In this document: positions 62,626-64,000 of the stretch, piece by piece | Layout of the letters: each line of letters opens with the position of its first letter | How positions within the stretch are numbered: position 1 is the stretch's first letter | Assembly: GCF_018130385.1 (NCBI RefSeq) | Contig: NZ_JAFCLU010000007.1 | Coordinates: forward strand, 186,001 to 250,000 | Direction of reading: 5' to 3' | Origin: Bradyrhizobium sp. AUGA SZCCT0283 | GTDB taxonomy: Bacteria; Pseudomonadota; Alphaproteobacteria; Rhizobiales; Xanthobacteraceae | Length of the DNA: 64,000 nt | Program-made: the position numbers and the translations under genes | The notes under the pieces: model-generated | Databases searched by the model: none | Told to the model about the DNA's origin: nothing | Seen by the model: only the letters and a program-made list of their open reading frames with translations

Positions 62626-64000
62626 TCAACCCGCGACCTGCTTGATGCGGGCGATCAGTTCGTCGACGGCCTTGTCGACCGGCACCTTCTCGCTCACCAC
62701 GCGGTTCATCGCCTTGGCCCAGACGTTCTCGTTGTTGAGGATCGTGAACTTCCAGTTCCTGGTGAAGTCGAACGGCGTGGTGCCGCCGGTGAACTGATTG
62801 TACACGGCCTTGCGATGGCGGTCAGCCTGCCAGAACGGGCTCTGCTGGCTGGCCGTCGTCACCGGGAACCAGCGGCCGAGCGCGCCTTCGATATAAGGCC
62901 GGACGTTCTCTTCCTGCAGCAGGAACTTGATGAATTCCTTGCCCTCAGCCTTGTTCTTGGCGACCGTGAACATCAGCCCGGTCTTGACGTCGGAGCGGTA
63001 CTTGATCGGCGTGCCGTCCGGCTTGTTGGGGAAGGAGGCGGTGATGATGGTCTCGTCATAGTTCTTCTTGCCGAGCGCGCGCTGTTCCGGCGTCAGCGCC
63101 GGGTTGTTGGCGTCGTCGAGCCATTTCGCCGCGATCGAGATCGTGAAATTGTGCGTCATCACGATGGTCTTGTTGTGGAAGGCGACGTTGTTGTCCGGGT
63201 CCTTCCAGGTGGTGGAGGAGGGCGGCGTGCAGCCCTTGATATAGGTATCGGTGTAATCCTTCATCGCCTTGATGAGGTTCTCGCGCACCTTGGGATCGTC
63301 GACCAGGAGCTTGCCGTCGTCGTCGACCAGCTTGACGTTGTAGGCGTCCATGAAGGTGTAGAACGACTGGAAGGAGTCGGTGGATTCCACGCCCATCGGC
63401 TGGCCGACGGCGTAGACGCGCTGACCGGTGGCCTTGCGGATCGCCGGCTGCACCTTGTCGCACCAGAACGACCAGTAGTCTTCCCACTTGGTCGGGATAT
63501 CGCTCTGCTTGAAGCCGGCCTGCTCCAGCATGTCCTGCCAGATCTGGACGTGCATGCTCTGCTGCTTCAGCGGGAAGCCGTAATAGGCCTTCTTCTTGGC
63601 GACGTCGTTATAGAGCAGCGCGGTTTCCAGCGTGTTCGGCGCGAACGCAGATTTCATCGGCGTCAGGATATCGCCGAGGTCCTCGAGCTTGCCCTCGAAC
63701 GCCCATTTGCCCTGCGCCTGCACGTCATAGCTGTCGGAATAGGCGACATCGGGCACGGTGCCGGAATCCAGCGCCGCCACCGTCTTCGGGATCATGTCCT
63801 GAATGGCGTATTGCGACAGTTCGACCTTGATCCCGGTCTTGGCCTCGAATTTCTTGATCGCCTCCAGAAGCGCGTCGTCCTCGGATTTGTAAAAGCCCTT
63901 GCCGAACCAGACGGTGATGGTCTTTTGCTGGGCCAGCGCGGGTGCAGTGGCGTAAAACAGCCCGACCGCAGCGACCGCGAGTGAAAGCCCACCTAATTTT
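62626..64000 (-). CDS. Extracellular solute-binding protein, ABC sugar type (N-terminus cut by the window end)
   Basis: The frame is open from the stop at 62626 to the end of the window, about 457 residues. The visible N-terminal part reads LGGLSLAVAAVGLFYATAPA, the end of a signal peptide, then LAQQKTITVWFGKGFYKSED, so only a few residues including the start are missing. The fold has the family blocks ALDSGTVPDVAYSDSYD, FPLKQQSMHVQIWQDMLEQA and YWSFWCDKVQPAI. It should bind a sugar-type ligand in the periplasm and hand it to the two permeases downstream. Confidence 0.9.
   Translation of the reverse strand, partial: KLGGLSLAVAAVGLFYATAPALAQQKTITVWFGKGFYKSEDDALLEAIKKFEAKTGIKVELSQYAIQDMIPKTVAALDSGTVPDVAYSDSYDVQAQGKWAFEGKLEDLGDILTPMKSAFAPNTLETALLYNDVAKKKAYYGFPLKQQSMHVQIWQDMLEQAGFKQSDIPTKWEDYWSFWCDKVQPAIRKATGQRVYAVGQPMGVESTDSFQSFYTFMDAYNVKLVDDDGKLLVDDPKVRENLIKAMKDYTDTYIKGCTPPSSTTWKDPDNNVAFHNKTIVMTHNFTISIAAKWLDDANNPALTPEQRALGKKNYDETIITASFPNKPDGTPIKYRSDVKTGLMFTVAKNKAEGKEFIKFLLQEENVRPYIEGALGRWFPVTTASQQSPFWQADRHRKAVYNQFTGGTTPFDFTRNWKFTILNNENVWAKAMNRVVSEKVPVDKAVDELIARIKQVAG

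Overview
The window looks like the chromosome of a Bradyrhizobium-type alphaproteobacterium (Nitrobacteraceae/Rhizobiales). The basis is high GC with strong third-position GC bias, alphaproteobacterial small proteins (a GapR/DUF2312 protein, DUF1244, DUF465/YdcH, a GR-tailed ribosomal protein S21, a 50-residue aa3 oxidase subunit IV), split pntAA-pntAB-pntB genes, and many palindromic intergenic repeats of the kind common in bradyrhizobia. This is inference from gene content, since no rRNA or marker phylogeny was run. No tRNA, rRNA, CRISPR, phage or IS element was recognised.

Layout. 1-305 is the 3' end of ftsH with a hairpin terminator. 503-13415 is a coherent metabolic block: metE under a cobalamin riboswitch, a methylcitrate-cycle operon (thioesterase-prpD-prpC-prpB) with a divergent ScfR/RamB-type regulator and four copies of a TTGCRAAG-like box, then nrdA-nrdB under a second cobalamin riboswitch. 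All three pathways are cobalamin-independent alternatives to B12-dependent routes. The NrdB sequence has Phe where the radical Tyr should be, with Glu at the usual Asp ligand position, which marks a class Ic (Chlamydia-type) reductase. 13669-20427 holds a GT87-like membrane protein, an SGNH/sialate-esterase-like protein, a TetR regulator, OsmC, DUF1036 overlapping pyruvate kinase, DUF1244 and GapR. 20621-26477 holds two wall enzymes (a DUF882 peptidase and a large L,D-transpeptidase) and an orphan NtrC-type response regulator. 26600-33489 is mixed: a TerC protein, an XRE regulator pair, PepF, a Tat-exported intradiol dioxygenase, a sterol-desaturase-like enzyme with a divergent TetR, and an AbrB-Doc toxin-antitoxin pair.

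33574-38739 is an energy and ion block (CoxIV-like peptide, pntAA-pntAB-pntB, an alpha/beta hydrolase, a Ca2+/H+ antiporter). 38761-47497 carries a cupin, an Ala/Pro-rich anchored protein with VANAPA repeats, a TPR lipoprotein, rpsU, aqpZ, purE-purK, a GGDEF cyclase, small proteins and an LhgO-like oxidase. 47756-50461 is a PAS-GGDEF-EAL protein with a degenerate GGDEF site. It is followed by an ABC-F ATPase preceded by a short leader ORF whose end is folded into a perfect 10-bp hairpin, which looks like an attenuator. 52615-59075 holds glpD, a TPR protein, a GlcG/HbpS-like protein and a potABC-type transporter without a potD. 59307-60590 is a papain-like cysteine peptidase followed by a chagasin-family (I42) cysteine-peptidase inhibitor. 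60684-64000 is a sugar-type ABC transporter (two permeases and a binding protein cut by the window end).

The most promising observations are the cobalamin-independence block with twin riboswitches sharing sequence beyond the aptamer, the class Ic reductase signature, the peptidase/chagasin pair and the ABC-F leader-peptide hairpin.
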